Source: Hypholoma sublateritium FD-334 SS-4 (taxonomy: Eukaryota; Basidiomycota; Agaricomycetes; Agaricales; Strophariaceae). From it: DNA of 64,000 bases. The translations under genes were made by a program, and so were the position numbers. Position 1 is the first letter of the stretch, and each line of letters opens with the position of its first letter. The DNA lies in the NCBI GenBank assembly GCA_000827495.1, contig KN817560.1, positions 62,001 to 126,000 of the forward strand. Reading direction: 5' to 3'. Shown here one piece after another: positions 62,501-64,000 of the stretch. The notes under the pieces are model-generated. The model was not told where the DNA came from. It was given only the letters and a program-made list of their open reading frames with translations, and searched no databases.

Positions 62501-64000
62501 AACCAGTCACCTACACGATAAGCTGGTCGACAACATCTTCAATTGATCCCATATCAGTTTCTTCTCTCATCAGTTTTTTCAACTGGGCATTGGCAAAGTC
62601 CATGCTGGTTTAGGCATTAGAAGGATCAACGGTTAACTCAACACCACCCACTTGGTTTGCGCCTCTGTCCCTTTACTCTTAGATTCCGCTCTCTTCAAAT
62701 CCAATCTGGCTCGCGCATCGGCTTGCGAGGTTAATGCTTGCAGTTCAGTGTTGAGTTGATCGCGTTCATCTTCTAATTTACGCCCTTTGGTGGCCATGTC
62801 AGCTAACTTTACATCGTATTTTGCTGAGGCCAGCGTGTGGTTCAATTTCTGCAGTCGTTCTTTCCTATCTGCGATCTCAACCTGTAATGTGCGAAGGGAG
62901 GTAGGTATAGTTTGCATGCCTTCCAACATTCGTTCGGTCTTCCTGATTTTTTCTTGCAGTTCAACCTGAAATACGATAAGTCAGGGAACATGTAGATTAT
63001 ATAGTTATTTACTGTTTGCCGGCGAAGATGTTGTTTCTGCGACTTTCTACTTTCCAGCTCAGTATCCAGTACACGCAACTTCGCATGATATTCGTCACTT
63101 TTGCCTTTAAGCTCCGTCTGTGAATACCAGAAATAAGTGATGTTTTCGGAGAAAATATTGATTCTTCAATAACAGACCTGCCGTTTTTCATACTCCAACT
63201 GCTGTTTTCTGTGAACATCCCGCAGCCGCGCCACGAAGTCAAGCACTTGGTCTCTTTCCAACGGAGAATGGCTGAAGCCTTTTATTGCGTACATTTCACC
63301 GATCTCGCGTATTGCCTGTTCGCGTTGTTGGATCCTTCGGCTTTGTTCCTGCCAATCAATCTTTTATATATAATACTAGATGAGGTTGGAATTTCTTTAC
63401 CTCCGCCTCCGCATTGAGGCGCCCTTTTTTGTCAAGGAGTGTTCGTTGCTGATCAGTTTGTCTCCTCAAACCTCCCTCAAGGTCTTCCAACTTCCGCTCC
63501 TCCTGACACTTGTTTTCCTTGTGGGTATTTACTTTGTCTTCAAACTGTTCAGCGCGTGACTCCAACTCCTCAAGAGTTCCTAGATAAAGGTAAGCAAAGA
63601 TTGTAAAAGAAGAGACAAACCACTTGCCCGGGAGTTCTTGATACTTGGATTTCAAGTCCGTAAGATGTTTCTTCGTCCTTGCTTTATTCTCTTCTAACAT
63701 TGCAACAGTTGAATACATTTCCCGGAATTTACTGAAAAGCTCGTAAAACTTTTGATTCGCCTTTACAGCAGCATCATATTGATGCTTGCTGTCCTCGTAT
63801 TCAACTTCTTTGGCGGCGATTGTGGATTTTAATTCGTTGAAACGATCTTTCAGCTTGTCTGAATGTGATTTTTCCCGGGAAAGGGATAGTAGGCGCTCCT
63901 TCTCTGCCTTGAGTTCCATAACTCGGTCTTTGCGAAGGTTTTTGATCGAATCCAATGCTTTTGTATACCTAACAAGAAATCAGCGTTGTGAAGGTACGCG
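59566..64000 (-). CDS. RAD50: RAD50, SMC-like ATPase of the MRE11 complex (N-terminal part outside window)
   Basis: Minus-strand gene with many introns that enters from the right edge; the first ABC half (Walker A) lies beyond 64,000. What is present: the first long coiled coil ([16 protein letters not shown] onward), the zinc hook with [19 protein letters not shown] (near 62,000-62,050, C-N-A-C), the returning coiled coil, then the C-terminal ABC half with signature [20 protein letters not shown] and Walker [18 protein letters not shown], and the D-loop/switch region [16 protein letters not shown]. The last exon joins to give [20 protein letters not shown] and ends just after, with a stop at 59566-59568. 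The protein tethers and processes double-strand break ends with MRE11 in the nucleus. No broken exon was seen. Confidence 0.93.

Overview
This window is nuclear DNA from a fungus, most likely a mushroom-forming basidiomycete (Agaricomycetes). The support is the gene content together with very dense, short introns (mostly about 45-65 bases, GT..AG) and housekeeping proteins of clear fungal type. No bacterial operon structure, CRISPR array, rRNA or intact tRNA gene was seen. All gene models were built by hand by joining reading frames across splice sites.

Layout, left to right. 1-2,255: a dimeric alpha/beta-barrel (ABM/Dabb-like) protein at 776-1554 and non-coding DNA. 2,256-18,418 (+): a complete giant midasin gene (MDN1/REA1), the ribosome-assembly AAA+ motor. 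18,670-19,307 (-): a small single-pass membrane, coiled-coil protein, divergent from POP1 (RNase P/MRP, 19,605-22,721, +). 22,870-24,413 (-): a Borealin-type protein, divergent from RICTOR/AVO3 (TORC2, 24,707-30,067, +). 30,406-31,267 (+): ribosomal protein uL22 (RPL17). 32,259-35,176 (+): the RSP5/NEDD4 ubiquitin ligase. 35,856-36,569 (-): a small secreted protein. 36,570-40,020: a repeat-rich, mosaic-GC stretch with four unresolved bases, degenerate tandem repeats, duplicated motifs and a possible tRNA-derived segment.

40,021-40,794 (+): a hotdog thioesterase whose 5' end is unclear. 41,086-43,822 (+): ALG6 glucosyltransferase. 44,022-45,409 (+): TAM41, a mitochondrial CDP-diacylglycerol synthase. 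46,127-47,953 (+): an NDPK-fold protein whose catalytic His is replaced by Met and which has a repetitive tail. 48,693-49,678 (+): Derlin/DER1. 50,241-52,000 (-): a DUF4436-like membrane protein. 52,473-53,978 (-): a SMYD-type MYND/SET protein. 54,456-58,414 (-): an adenylate-forming domain fused to a TmpA-like membrane flavoprotein reductase (TmpB-like). 59,566-64,000 (-): RAD50, running off the right edge.

Most genes are conserved single-copy housekeeping functions: ribosome assembly and RNA processing (MDN1, POP1, uL22), ER glycosylation and ERAD (ALG6, DER1), ubiquitin (RSP5), TORC2, mitosis and DNA repair. Several of them have a CACGTG palindrome close upstream. The accessory material worth attention is the TmpB-like fusion, the pseudo-NDPK and the repeat-rich island at about 37-39.6 kb.
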